A stretch of DNA of 37,224 nucleotides from UKL13-2 sp036394575 (GCA_036394575.1 DASWEY010000023.1:1-37224); one strand, 5' to 3'; positions 1 through 9,730 are shown, numbered from the stretch's first letter. Notes: generated from the sequence alone by a model not told the origin. Translations and numbers: made by a program.

Positions 1-960
<960 letters not shown>

Positions 961-1134
961 CGTATCTAGGCCGGCGCTTTCTACAGGCCGAAGCCAGCTG
1001 TTGAACACCGCGCGAGAAATTGGCGAAGATTCTTCAATTGTTGCCAATTGCAAATATCCGGATTTCGTCAGGTGATCGTCAGTTGAATAGGATAGAGTGC
1101 TTAGTACTTTTACCTAGTTTCGACAGGCTACTCA

Positions 1135-2070
1135 ATGACCGTTCCCATTATGAAGAACCGGTATTCCATGGGTTTCAGCCTGATTGAAATTGCCATCGTT
1201 TTGGTGATCATCGGCCTGCTGGCCACTTTCGCGCTCGGAGTCACCAGCCAAGTACTGAACAAGCAGCGGCGCGATACCACCATCGCGAGGTTGGCGTTGA
1301 TCGATTCGGCCTTGACCCTGTATGTTGCGCAGAACAAGTTTCTGCCATGTCCGGCGGATGGAACAATTCCGGGAACGGTTGCGTCACCGAACCCATTGCT
1401 AGGTGTAGAACGGGTTAGCCCATCTGCTACTGCCCCAGCGGCTTCACGAACGAGTTGCAGCCTTGCAAGCCAGCAGAACGGAATTCTGCCTTGGATAACG
1501 CTTGGGATTGCCCTTGCTGATGCTCAAGATGGCTGGGGCAATATGTTTACTTATAGAGTTGATGAGTCGCTGGTAGTCTCCGGCAGCATGGATTTTACTA
1601 ACTGCACGCCAGCGGGGACCGCAGCCGCAGCCGGGACGACGCCCAACCTGACCTGCGCAGTACCTCCACTAATATCGCCAGTGTTTCCAACGTCATACTC
1701 GCCCACCACTGCGGTGACTGCTGGCCGTGGATTACGAGTTAAAAATTTTAGTGGCAACCAGACTCTTAATGACCCTTCAAGTGTCACGGGACCGCCCTCA
1801 ACTGGTGCCGCCTATGTAGTAATTTCGCATGGCGAAAACCAGGCCGGTGCATATCAGTATTCTGGGACACTGAATACTGGGTTCCCAGCATCTAGCCTGC
1901 CGGAGCAGCAAAATTATGCAAGCAATTCCTATTCACCGATTGCCAGCGCTTATCTGGTGGACGATGCAACCAATTACGGGGACCCCGGTACGCATTTTGA
2001 TGACTTCGTGCTGCGTCCTTCGATTCTCGCCGTGGCAAACAAAGCGCAGCTCGGACCCCGCGCATATTGA
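1135..2070 (+). CDS. type IV pilin-like (pseudopilin-like) protein
   Basis: The N-terminus has a class III prepilin signal: a short basic leader, then GFSLIEIAIVLVIIGLL. A PilD-type peptidase would cut after Gly13 and methylate Phe14, and Glu18 is the conserved +5 glutamate. The rest is a 270-residue Cys-containing exported domain with the motif LPCPAD near residue 72 and YVVISHGE later. Start could also be the ATG at 1150, which leaves an 8-residue leader more usual for pilins; neither has a strong ribosome site. The downstream gene begins 15 bases after the stop and shares LPCPAD, the ISHG motif and a THFDD motif, so the two are paralogues in one operon. Role unknown; no secretion or pilus assembly genes are visible. 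Confidence 0.75.
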   Translation: MTVPIMKNRYSMGFSLIEIAIVLVIIGLLATFALGVTSQVLNKQRRDTTIARLALIDSALTLYVAQNKFLPCPADGTIPGTVASPNPLLGVERVSPSATAPAASRTSCSLASQQNGILPWITLGIALADAQDGWGNMFTYRVDESLVVSGSMDFTNCTPAGTAAAAGTTPNLTCAVPPLISPVFPTSYSPTTAVTAGRGLRVKNFSGNQTLNDPSSVTGPPSTGAAYVVISHGENQAGAYQYSGTLNTGFPASSLPEQQNYASNSYSPIASAYLVDDATNYGDPGTHFDDFVLRPSILAVANKAQLGPRAY

Positions 2071-2085
2071 TTGGATGAATAGGAC

Positions 2086-4266
2086 ATGATCCGGCCTTTC
2101 AATCGGCAATCGGGTTATTACTTCACTCTCGCGATAATCGTTGCTTTGTTCTTTGCGGTGGCGATGTTATTTCTATCCCGAAGCAAGGAAAGCGTCGATC
2201 GCCAAAGCCTGCAAAGCGCCAGCGCACCTGGCGGGCTAGGCAAGATTGAAATAGCTTTGCGCAACTTTGTCGCCACTCAGAAACGCCTCCCTTGTCCGGC
2301 GGATCCAGCCGGTACCAACGGCGTGGAAATGGTCGCAGCGAACCCTGTGAACTGCGCTAACCCTGCCGGCGTTGTTCCATGGGGCTCGCTGGGATTGTCG
2401 GCAACCGATGTGCTGGATTCATGGAACCGCAAAGTGTCGTATCGAGCGTATGACGGTGCTTTCGGATTTACGCGGGCAAAAATTTCGACTGGTGTAGACG
2501 GGTTGGATGCCAGCAACTGCAATACCAGCATCTCCCTTCCGGCAAGCTCGCCAATTGATCCGGCAACGGGCACGTGCGCCTCATATCATGAGACGTATGA
2601 CTCTCCTGCGCATACTGAATTCCTTACCATTGACCCGTCGAACCTCAAGGGGCTTAGTGTCAATGATCGTGGAACCCTGGTTCCCGGCGTTGCCTATGTG
2701 CTGATCAGCCACGGCTCCAGCGGTTATGGTTCGTACGGCGCTGATTCAGGGAGTACGCGATCGACGTTGCCCGTCGCGGGGTCAGCTGAATACTTCAACA
2801 CTCTGGCGCCTGGCATTAATCCATATCAAAAGTTGGAGGCTTCCGTATCGAGCGTAGCCCCCGGGCTTGTCACGCATTTCGACGATGTGGTGTTTTACAA
2901 GCGCGCCAGCGATTTGCTTGACGAGGCAAAGTTGGCGGGGCATGACTGGGGTCTGGTGATGGTCGACAAATCATTTTCAGCGGCCAGTGCAACGACGGGT
3001 GGCCCGGTTACGCTGACTATTACACTGTCGAGCTTGATTCCGACAAGTGCCAAACTTGCCATCCCGTTGATCGATAATTTTCCGACAAATGTTGGTGGAA
3101 ACGCGCTTGCAAAATTGGTGGTTGCTTCACCGACCAATGCATCCACTACCTGTTCGAGCGGTACGGTCACAGCCGTAGCCGGGGCAAGTTCGGTAACCCT
3201 GTCGGCAGGCGCCACCATCCCGGCGCGTTCGGGTGCGATGCCGGGTGCCACACCGGGAAGCTGCACGGTAACCGTGAATATAACGCCCACCCAACCGCTT
3301 GCAGCCGGCGCTGCTTCGATCAATTATTCAAATACCATCGCGCAATACGCTTTGCAGGTCACCCCGAATTTGACCGCTGCCACGCCGCCGCCGGTGGATG
3401 CCGCGACCGTGCGCAATATGGTCGCGTCACCAACTCGTGTGTTGACGGCGACGCCGCCACCACCAATTGTTACCCCATCTCCAGCTATTGCCGGTCCGGG
3501 CGGAAGCATTTCACCATCGACGCCTCAAGCCGTCACCTTGAACAGCACCGTGGTTTTTACCGTCACGCCGAACAGCGGGTACACCGCCAGCGTCAGCGGC
3601 ACCTGTGGTGGCAACCTGGTCGGCAATACGTTCACGACCAACCCGGTTACGGGGGATTGCGGGGTCAATGCCAGCTTTGCACTGATGTCCGCCAACACAT
3701 CCTTCAATCAGTCAACTTTCGGCGTCTCGACCGTCGATACTGGCCTAAGCAGCAATGCCTTCGCCGCGTATACGCTGAGCGCCTTTGGCGCTACTGCGCG
3801 AAACCTGGCTGCGCGTGCCGCGGCAAATGGCGGCGGTGTCGGTGTTACCGTGCCCGGTGGAACAACGGCTGCGCTCACCACCAGCGGAAGCGAAGGCCTG
3901 CGTTTTGTATTCAACACCGATTACAAGTACGTCGGCCTGACACTGCTGGATTTTTCGGACGATACCTTTTCGTTTTTCTTTCCTGAATCCGAGCAGGTCA
4001 TGCTGACCTTCTATGACGCCAGCGGTACGCAAATAGCACTGCAGAAGCAACTCTCTTGCCGCACCTCGCCGACGACGGCGAATCTGGTATTCAACCCGGG
4101 CGTCAGTTTTCGCCGCGTCGATATCCAGGCGCGGTCAACCCAGGCGCTCTTGATCGATACCGGTAACACCTCCAACTTTCTGCTCGGCGGCATCAATGCC
4201 TGCTCGAGCGGCCTCGCCTCGGACTGTGTGGTCAGCGGCTCGTCACCGACAAATAACTGCCCCTAG
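2086..4266 (+). CDS. large secreted protein with pilin-like N-terminal half and C-terminal repeat domain
   Basis: The N-terminus has one hydrophobic helix (about residues 12-30) preceded by Arg residues and Gly10, like a prepilin leader, but the conserved +5 Glu is missing. Residues 60-280 resemble the upstream gene's product: LPCPADPAG, VLISHGSSGYG and THFDDVVFY occur in the same order. A middle section of Thr/Pro/Ala-rich low-complexity sequence follows. Near residues 470-530 is a domain of the divergent InlB-like bacterial repeat type (GGSISPSTPQAV... FTVTPNSGYTASV). The last 200 residues look like an all-beta binding domain with several Cys. It is probably anchored in the membrane or part of a surface fibre. 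Function unknown; the surface-adhesion idea is inference from the domains. Confidence 0.7.
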   Translation: MIRPFNRQSGYYFTLAIIVALFFAVAMLFLSRSKESVDRQSLQSASAPGGLGKIEIALRNFVATQKRLPCPADPAGTNGVEMVAANPVNCANPAGVVPWGSLGLSATDVLDSWNRKVSYRAYDGAFGFTRAKISTGVDGLDASNCNTSISLPASSPIDPATGTCASYHETYDSPAHTEFLTIDPSNLKGLSVNDRGTLVPGVAYVLISHGSSGYGSYGADSGSTRSTLPVAGSAEYFNTLAPGINPYQKLEASVSSVAPGLVTHFDDVVFYKRASDLLDEAKLAGHDWGLVMVDKSFSAASATTGGPVTLTITLSSLIPTSAKLAIPLIDNFPTNVGGNALAKLVVASPTNASTTCSSGTVTAVAGASSVTLSAGATIPARSGAMPGATPGSCTVTVNITPTQPLAAGAASINYSNTIAQYALQVTPNLTAATPPPVDAATVRNMVASPTRVLTATPPPPIVTPSPAIAGPGGSISPSTPQAVTLNSTVVFTVTPNSGYTASVSGTCGGNLVGNTFTTNPVTGDCGVNASFALMSANTSFNQSTFGVSTVDTGLSSNAFAAYTLSAFGATARNLAARAAANGGGVGVTVPGGTTAALTTSGSEGLRFVFNTDYKYVGLTLLDFSDDTFSFFFPESEQVMLTFYDASGTQIALQKQLSCRTSPTTANLVFNPGVSFRRVDIQARSTQALLIDTGNTSNFLLGGINACSSGLASDCVVSGSSPTNNCP

Positions 4267-4323
4267 TATTGGCGCGCCTTCCCGAGCAAAAATGGCTTGA
4301 AATCCGCGCCGATGCTGGAGTTT
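4267..4323 (-). repeat. dispersed repeat family A, copy 1
   Basis: About 57 bases directly after the stop codon of the pilin-like gene. On the minus strand it reads aactccagcatcggcgcgg, then a variable centre with gcattttt-like bases, then gggaaggcgcgcca. Copies of the same block lie at 9578-9632, 18297-18350 and 29848-29907. It contains no open frame of its own. Confidence 0.7.
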
Positions 4324-4335
4324 GAAGTTTCGTTT

Positions 4336-4734
4336 CTACGCCAGATCGTAATTCGCCACTTCCACCAGATTCAAATCCGGATCGCGAAAATACGCGGAAG
4401 TCATCTTGCCCACCGCACCGGTGCGCACCACCGGCCCCAAAATCACGGCGACGTTTTCGCCTTGCAAATGCGCCAGCACTTCCGCGATCGGCGTGGTTGT
4501 GATCAGGCAGAAATCCGCCGAGCCCGGCGTGGGCTTGAGCACATTGGGGTCGGGAATGGCGTCGGCCTGGTGCAGATTTATTTTCTGGTTGCCGAAGGCC
4601 AGCGCGACGCGGTGCTTGCCCATCGATTCGAAGTCCACGCGCGGCATGCCGAGCACGCGCGCATAGAACGCGCAACTCACCTCGATGCTGGCGACGGTCA
4701 GCACAAAATGATCGATGCGGGCGATGTGAACCAT
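4336..4734 (-). CDS. VOC family (glyoxalase/bleomycin resistance-like) protein
   Basis: A 132-residue single-unit vicinal oxygen chelate protein. The beta-alpha-beta-beta-beta pattern and metal-ligand positions are visible: His in ARIDHFVLTV near the N-terminus, His in KINLHQA in the middle, and Glu in LNLVEVANY at the end, with RDPDLN ahead of it as in many members. Proteins of this type bind a divalent metal and act as isomerases, ring-cleaving dioxygenases or ligand-binding proteins; this short form is often annotated as a virulence-associated VOC protein without known substrate. An in-frame ATG at 4749 would add five residues; the start at 4734 (MVHIAR) fits the family better. It lies 40 bases downstream of the permease gene on the same strand and may be cotranscribed. 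Confidence 0.85.
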   Translation of the reverse strand: MVHIARIDHFVLTVASIEVSCAFYARVLGMPRVDFESMGKHRVALAFGNQKINLHQADAIPDPNVLKPTPGSADFCLITTTPIAEVLAHLQGENVAVILGPVVRTGAVGKMTSAYFRDPDLNLVEVANYDLA

Positions 4735-4774
4735 GGCGATATTATGCATGGGTACGCACGAGGTGAAACGGCCT

Positions 4775-5497
4775 TCACAGCAAGGCGGTGCCGAGCATGG
4801 TGAGGCCGGAGATCAGCATCATCACCTCCATCAGCAGGCGAAAGTGCGCGGCGTCGAGCTTGATGACAAAGCGCTTGGCCACGAAGGCCCCGATCATCAA
4901 TGAACTGCCGGTGATCAGCCCGTCGACAAGGATTTCCCAGGGCAGGGCGCCGAAGCTGCGGAAGACGATCACCTTCGAGATGTACATCGACAGCGAACTC
5001 GCCGCCTCGGTGGCGAGGAAGGCGCCCTTGACCAGGCCATAGGCGAGGAAGATGGGCGTGGTAATCGGCCCGGTGGAAACCACTACGCCGGTCAGGAACC
5101 CGATCGGAAAGCCCATCATGGCCAGATGCCGGGCCCGCACTTTGATGCGATGCGACCCCAGCCAGCGCCGCGCGGGGATCATGAAAATGAAGAAGAGCCC
5201 GAGCCCGCCCTCGATCAGCCGCGGCGGCAGCACCAGCAGCGCTCTCGCCCCCAGCAAGGCGCCGGGGATGGCGGTGACCGAGTAAGCCGCGCACGCGCGC
5301 CAATCGACTTCGCGCCACCAGGCCATGACGCGCGACAGATTGGCCATGATCGCGGCAATCGCCATGATCGGCACCGCCTTGACCGGTCCGTAGACGATCA
5401 CCAATACCGGCATCAGCATGATCGACGAACCGAAACCCACAATGCCGCTGAGCGTTCCGGCGACGAGGCCGACCGCGAGGATGAATGCCAGATTCAC
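4775..5497 (-). CDS. TauE/SafE family sulfite exporter-like permease
   Basis: A 240-residue inner-membrane protein with about seven to eight hydrophobic helices, in two repeats. Each repeat has the family's Gly/Pro-rich motif: AGTLSGIVGFGSSIMLMP at the N-terminus and GFLTGVVVSTGPITTPIF after the midpoint. Members export sulfite, sulfoacetate or other organosulfur anions. The frame is open further upstream, but a GTG at 5497 with AGGAAG seven bases before it puts the first helix at the very N-terminus, as usual for the family; the longer form would carry a Cys-rich non-family leader. The transported anion is unknown. The VOC gene follows. Confidence 0.88.
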   Translation of the reverse strand: MNLAFILAVGLVAGTLSGIVGFGSSIMLMPVLVIVYGPVKAVPIMAIAAIMANLSRVMAWWREVDWRACAAYSVTAIPGALLGARALLVLPPRLIEGGLGLFFIFMIPARRWLGSHRIKVRARHLAMMGFPIGFLTGVVVSTGPITTPIFLAYGLVKGAFLATEAASSLSMYISKVIVFRSFGALPWEILVDGLITGSSLMIGAFVAKRFVIKLDAAHFRLLMEVMMLISGLTMLGTALL

Positions 5498-5801
5498 GAA
5501 TGCGCTTCCTGTATGTTCGGGGCAGCAATGAAATTTGCGCCATTGGTTTCCGCCCCGTAAAGTACTGCATGGAAACGTTCCGAGGCCGCTGAAAGGAGCA
5601 TAACATTCCATTCCCGTCGCGCCGCTTATTGCACCGCCTATCGCACCGCCTATCGCACCGCCTATCGCACCGTTTATCGCGCCGTATCCACCGCTGAGCG
5701 GGTTGCACGGGGCCGACGGAAATTTCCCATAAAATCGAACGTCGCCTGAACGGCGCCGGCCCCTGAACCTTTCCCTTCCCTTCCTTTAAGTTGACCTGAC
5801 C
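5498..5801. other. intergenic region between divergent genes
   Basis: About 300 bases between the permease start (minus) and the next gene (plus). It holds the 12-base tandem repeat at 5619-5690. A TAAAAT at 5730-5735 could be a -10 for the plus-strand gene, but no good -35 sits at the right spacing. Nothing else recognised. Confidence 0.6.
5619..5690. repeat. 12-bp tandem repeat, about six units
   Basis: Units of gcaccgcctatc. Three are identical at 5631-5642, 5643-5654 and 5655-5666; a diverged unit precedes (5619-5630) and two follow (from 5667 and 5679). The unit length is a multiple of three, but no supported gene crosses it. Confidence 0.9.
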
Positions 5802-6521
5802 ATGCAATTATCCGACTCGATGATTACCGCGCTGATCGGCGCGACGGCGACCTTCGTGAGCGCGATGTTCCAGCTTTATGTCAATGCCCGCCGCCAGGCC
5901 GCGGAGCGGAAAGCCGGCAAACCGGCTTCGAGCAAGTCCGGCACCTGGCTGTCCATTTTTGCGCTGATGCTGGCCGCCGCCGTCGGTGGCTATGCCGCGG
6001 CGGAATACAAGAACTCGCGCGAGCGGGAGGCCGATGCGCTCATCCGCCAGGAAATGCAAACGCGGCTGCGCGATATCGGCGACGCCGCTGTGCGGCTCGA
6101 GCGCGTCGGCCAGCAGAAAAACGAACAAGCCGATATCGACGACAAGCTCGCCGCCGAACGCCGTCGCGGTGCCGAGGGCGTCGTCGCGCTGATCAGCCTG
6201 CCGCCCTGTGCCGGCGGACCGGGCGCGCCGGAAACGCCTGCGGGATGCAACGAAGCCGGCGCACTGCGCGCCTCGGTATGCGCCACGATTCCTGCTGCGG
6301 CAACCGTGACCGAAGTCCAGTATTTCAGCAAGACCGACGATTCCGCCAAGCCCTGGCCGGAGTCGAGAGTGCAGATCGGGCAGGATGCCGGCGGCGTAAA
6401 GTTTGTCGACGCCCTGTATGAGCGGCCACAGGCCGACGCCAAGGAAGTCTGTCAGCGCTTCATCGATTGGGACAGCCAGAAAGCGCGCCAGGCGCGCATC
6501 CTCGTCAAGTACACCTTGTAG
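5802..6521 (+). CDS. hypothetical two-helix membrane protein with coiled coil
   Basis: A 239-residue protein I do not recognise. It has a hydrophobic helix at about residues 6-28 and a second at about 48-68, with a short basic loop between (NARRQAAERKAGK). A charged, probably coiled-coil stretch follows (about residues 70-115, rich in Arg, Glu and Gln), then a C-terminal domain with three Cys (PPCAGG, GCNEAG, SVCAT) and a fourth near the end. The topology suggests a hairpin anchor with the C-terminal domain on one side of the inner membrane. There is no clear ribosome site before the ATG. No neighbour suggests a role. Confidence 0.6.
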   Translation: MQLSDSMITALIGATATFVSAMFQLYVNARRQAAERKAGKPASSKSGTWLSIFALMLAAAVGGYAAAEYKNSREREADALIRQEMQTRLRDIGDAAVRLERVGQQKNEQADIDDKLAAERRRGAEGVVALISLPPCAGGPGAPETPAGCNEAGALRASVCATIPAAATVTEVQYFSKTDDSAKPWPESRVQIGQDAGGVKFVDALYERPQADAKEVCQRFIDWDSQKARQARILVKYTL

Positions 6522-6618
6522 TTCACTGTGCGGGGCCGCGCCAACGCGATTTTTTTATCGGCCTACAATTTGATTTCGCTCCGCAGTCCTTCAACGACTC
6601 TATCCAAGGGGAAATCAA

Positions 6619-6981
6619 ATGGCTATTTATGTTGATGGTTTTGTCGTACCCGTTCCCAAGAAAAAACTCGATGCCTACCGCCGCATGGCGCGCAAGGCTG
6701 GCAAGGTGTGGCGCGAACATGGCGCGCTGGAATACCGCGAGTGCATCGCCGACGATGTCAAACCCGGCAAGCACACCTCATTTCCACAAAGCGTCAAGCT
6801 GAAAGCCGATGAGACCGTGGTGTTCGCCTGGATCGTCTACAAATCGCGCAAGCATCGCGATACGGTGAACGCCAAGGTGATGAAAGACCCGCGCCTGGCC
6901 GCGATGATGGATCCGAAGAACATGCCCTTCGACGGCAAGCGCATGTTCTGGGGCGGCTTCAAGGGGATGGTGGAACTTTGA
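6619..6981 (+). CDS. DUF1428 family protein
   Basis: A 120-residue protein matching the DUF1428 family of small alpha-beta ferredoxin-like-fold proteins (E. coli YbaA relatives). Family features visible are the start YVDGFVVPVPKKKLDAYRRMA, the segment WREHGALEYRECIADD, then FAWIVYKSRKHRD and the ending MPFDGKRMFWGGFKGMVEL. Length is typical. The start is well set: AGGGGA lies eight bases before the ATG. Biochemical function is not known for the family. It stands alone, with a partial repeat (family B) following. Confidence 0.9.
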   Translation: MAIYVDGFVVPVPKKKLDAYRRMARKAGKVWREHGALEYRECIADDVKPGKHTSFPQSVKLKADETVVFAWIVYKSRKHRDTVNAKVMKDPRLAAMMDPKNMPFDGKRMFWGGFKGMVEL

Positions 6982-7053
6982 ACTGCTGAAGCTTGTCGAT
7001 CCAATCGGAAAAAAGCGGGAATTTTCGTGCTGAAGTCATCGCGAAGAAAGAGA

Positions 7054-7100
7054 TGCCGCCCCGGCTCTTTTTTGTTGGCGGACCGGGGCCCAATTTTCGC
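7054..7100. repeat. dispersed repeat family B, partial copy
   Basis: The block reads gccgccccggctc, then tttttgttgg, then accggggcccaattttcgc. It matches the first half of the fuller copies at 18440, 19693, 27249 and 29958. The second half is missing here. Confidence 0.6.
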
Positions 7101-7145
7101 TCCGGTCTTGGCGCGGTTTGAAGCCGCAGCAATCGCGGCTGCCAT

Positions 7146-7355
7146 TCAGCCGAGCAATCTGCCGCAGGCGGCAAATAAAATGGGGGCGAGCGTGATACCC
7201 GCCGCCCACCACATATTGCGATTGCGTTCGCGAAAGCGCCGCGAACTGAAAAGCAGCCGCAGAAACATCACCGGGCCGAATACCAGCCAAAGCGCGATCC
7301 AGACCAGACCCCAAATTCCGCTGCCGCCAAACGTTGAACCGATTGCGCCGCTCAT
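7146..7355 (-). CDS. small two-helix membrane protein
   Basis: A 69-residue protein with two predicted membrane helices: about residues 12-34 (IWGLVWIALWLVFGPVMFLRL) and 49-66 (WAAGITLAPILFAACG), joined by a basic loop RRFRERNRN that should face the cytosol. A GGAGG five bases before the ATG supports the start. I do not recognise the family. It is 50 bases downstream of the secreted protein gene at 7405-8172 on the same strand, so the two may be cotranscribed. Confidence 0.6.
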   Translation of the reverse strand: MSGAIGSTFGGSGIWGLVWIALWLVFGPVMFLRLLFSSRRFRERNRNMWWAAGITLAPILFAACGRLLG

Positions 7356-7404
7356 CCCGGCCTCCGCATGTCGCGTTGATATTCTGTCCTGCTCGGGCCG
7401 CTAT

Positions 7405-8172
7405 TTATTTCTTGGCACCTGGCTTGACGACGTTGCTGCCGAACGCACCGGCCCCTTCGAACAGGTTGAATAGCAGCTCGACATCGCACTGCGCTGGGTC
7501 GCGTCCGTCGGAGACCACAGACAGGCAGCAACTGGCCTTCTCAAGGGGCGAAAGCGTCTTGCAGGCCTTGCCGGCAATGGCCCGGCTTTTGACGATGCTC
7601 ATCGAACGCGTAATGGCCACCGATTGGAGGCCCATTTTTTTCGCCAGCAAATCATTGAAAGCCGCGTTGTTTTTCTTCGTCTGCGCCGCATTGGCAACAG
7701 TGGTATCCGCGACCGCCTTGCGCGTATCGGCAATCATCTGCATCTGCTTGCTCATGGCGGCCTGCGCGGCCAGAATCGCGTCGCGCTCAAGCCGGGCCTT
7801 TTCGTTCTCGGTGTTGCAGTAATTGGCCAGATTCGGGTCCGTGGTTTGATTCGCGCCGCAGCCGCGGCTAAGGGCGTTTTGAACGCTTTCGTCGAATTTC
7901 CTGGCCCGGGTCATCAGAGCGGGTGCGTCATCGTTGCGGATCTTCTGCTCCAGTGCATTGATCATCTTGGTCGTGTCGGTCTGGGTCTGGTTGGATATCG
8001 CCAGTTTCTTGTTGGAATCGTCGATCAGCTTCATGTCGTTCGGCACTTCCCGCAGCTCGACCATCGCGCCTTGCACCGCGGTCTCGGCATCGCTTTTTTT
8101 CTCTTCCGACTGGGCAGCCGTTGTTGTGATTGTGGCAGCGACCGTCAATATGATTGTGAGCAGGGTTTTCAT
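7405..8172 (-). CDS. hypothetical exported alpha-helical protein
   Basis: A 255-residue protein with a Sec-type signal peptide (MKTLLTIILTVAATITTTAA, cleavage probably before Gln21). The mature part is rich in Lys, Glu, Gln and Ala and should be mostly helical or coiled coil, with six Cys: GCGANQ, NYCNTE, KACKTL, SCCLSV and QCDVE. The start is supported by GGGAGAG about five bases upstream. It is divergent from the EF-hand protein at 8396, with 223 bases between them. No family recognised; a periplasmic location is inferred. Confidence 0.65.
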   Translation of the reverse strand: MKTLLTIILTVAATITTTAAQSEEKKSDAETAVQGAMVELREVPNDMKLIDDSNKKLAISNQTQTDTTKMINALEQKIRNDDAPALMTRARKFDESVQNALSRGCGANQTTDPNLANYCNTENEKARLERDAILAAQAAMSKQMQMIADTRKAVADTTVANAAQTKKNNAAFNDLLAKKMGLQSVAITRSMSIVKSRAIAGKACKTLSPLEKASCCLSVVSDGRDPAQCDVELLFNLFEGAGAFGSNVVKPGAKK

Positions 8173-8395
8173 TGTTCTCTCCCAGGAGATGGAAATTCAA
8201 AAAAATCGATGTGAAGTGAATACCTCGCAAAATGATGATAAAAAGAGTCGGCTACAGTGCATCTAAACATGTTTCGCGTTTTGCTGCTGCAAAGCCAAGG
8301 GCCTGCATGCACGCAATCCCACCTCTGCGGGTGGGGGCAGCTGTCGGCGAATGGCGAATAATCACCAGCGTGTTCAATTTTCGTACAAGGAAGCC

Positions 8396-9559
8396 ATGAA
8401 CAAACGGTCCGTATTCCTCATCTCACTCGCCCTGTTCTGCGCCACCAGCGCCCATGGCAAGGACTGGCCGGTGGACCTTTCCACGACACAGGGTCTTGAG
8501 CAGACCTGTACGCAGTTCCGTGGCGCGGCGTCTCAATCAGTAAGCCGCGATGCCGACAAGGTGGCCTTCGCGATCTGCAGCGGCATCGACATGGCGCGCG
8601 ACGCCCTGGGCTGGTACCGGATCAATGCGCCGAAAATGAACGCGAATGGCCCAGGCGCGGTAAAGGAGGTGCGCGCCAAGCTTGAGGGTTATCTCGTCAC
8701 CATCGAAACCACCCGAAAGCTGCTCGAGACCATCAAGACAACGAAGCCCCTGCTGACCATCCAGCCCGGCCAATGGGAACTGGATATGGATGGCGACGGC
8801 ACCATCAGCCCCTTCGAGAAACATTTTTTCTGGATACCGAAGCGCGGCGCCGACATCAATCGCCAGCTGCCCTCGTTCAACTCCATGGAGGAGTATGAAC
8901 AAGCCATGTTCACCCGCCCGACCATCAAGGTCGACCAGTCCGATGTGTACTGGGCCATTGCCTACTGCCATTTCGCGGAAGCAACGCTCAATCTGCTGCT
9001 GTCCTACGAACTCGTCGACGCCCAGCAATTCAAAATTCAATTGGCCGACCCGGAGCGCGTCAAGAGCGTTGCCTATCCGAGCCTGCTTGGCGGCATCGCT
9101 TACTCGCGCAAGCTGCGCGAATCGCTGCAAAAAGAAACCAGCGATGAAAACGAATGGATACCCAATGCGCGGCAGAAGAACACCTCATTCCCGCTGGTGA
9201 TGGACGAGCAGACCTTCGCCACCTGGGGCGAGTTGCTCGGCCATATGGACAAGCTGTTCCGCGGCAAGACCCTGATGGGCGGCAGCGTTACGGTGCAGAA
9301 CGCGATGGTGCGCGACCTCTCGATGGGCCTGTGCAAACCCGGGGAGGGTGTGGATGTGCGCGACCTTTTCCAGAACCCCATCGTGCATCCCACCGAGCGC
9401 AGCGAGTGGCAGACCAAATGCAAAAAGGCCACGCCTGCGCTGCCGCTCACTGGGCTCGCGGCGATGATCGATGCTTCGATCAAGCGAAATTCAGCAGGCG
9501 GGCCGGAGAACCTGTCAGGTGAGTGGATGATTTTGCGGCATTTTTATTGGGTGAATTGA
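8396..9559 (+). CDS. exported hypothetical protein with an EF-hand motif
   Basis: A 387-residue protein. The frame opens at 8351, but the ATG at 8396 is preceded by AAGGA and begins a clean signal peptide (MNKRSVFLISLALFCATSAHG), so it is the likely start. About residue 130 there is a single calcium-binding loop, DMDGDGTISPFEK, with the D-x-D-G-D-G-x-I-x-x-x-E pattern of an EF-hand. The rest looks helical and carries a few Cys. An unknown periplasmic protein; Ca2+ binding is inference from the loop. It is divergent from the other exported protein at 7405-8172, suggesting shared regulation. Confidence 0.65.
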   Translation: MNKRSVFLISLALFCATSAHGKDWPVDLSTTQGLEQTCTQFRGAASQSVSRDADKVAFAICSGIDMARDALGWYRINAPKMNANGPGAVKEVRAKLEGYLVTIETTRKLLETIKTTKPLLTIQPGQWELDMDGDGTISPFEKHFFWIPKRGADINRQLPSFNSMEEYEQAMFTRPTIKVDQSDVYWAIAYCHFAEATLNLLLSYELVDAQQFKIQLADPERVKSVAYPSLLGGIAYSRKLRESLQKETSDENEWIPNARQKNTSFPLVMDEQTFATWGELLGHMDKLFRGKTLMGGSVTVQNAMVRDLSMGLCKPGEGVDVRDLFQNPIVHPTERSEWQTKCKKATPALPLTGLAAMIDASIKRNSAGGPENLSGEWMILRHFYWVN

Positions 9560-9577
9560 GGCGCAGTCAGAAAGCCG

Positions 9578-9632
9578 AACTCAAGAACTGGCGCGGCTTT
9601 TGGGGCAAAAGTGCCTGGGAAAGCGCGCCCAA
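9578..9632 (+). repeat. dispersed repeat family A, copy 2 (diverged)
   Basis: It begins aactcaagaactggcgcgg and ends gggaaagcgcgccc, 18 bases after the EF-hand gene stop. It is in the same class as 4267-4323, 18297-18350 and 29848-29907, but more diverged in the centre. Confidence 0.6.
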
Positions 9633-9690
9633 TGGCGATCTGCGTGTTTCGATGCAGGCGCTTGAGGAGAAGCTGCGAATCGAGGAAATA

Positions 9691-9730
9691 TGTCGCCCCG
9701 GATTCAGTCCGGGGCCCAATTTTGCTCGCT
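9691..9730. repeat. dispersed repeat family B, half copy
   Basis: The block reads tgtcgccccggattcagtcc then ggggcccaattttgctcgc. It contains one inverted repeat (ccccggattcagtccgggg) and matches the first half of 29958-30043. Confidence 0.7.

Noticed and set aside
5498..5611. N-terminal extension of the permease
   Set aside because: The GTG at 5497 has a good ribosome site, and the extension is Cys-rich and unlike the family.
4698..5807. Long frame with RCDR repeats opposite the 12-base repeat and permease
   Set aside because: Overlaps the TauE/SafE gene in another frame; the repeats come only from the 12-base DNA repeat.
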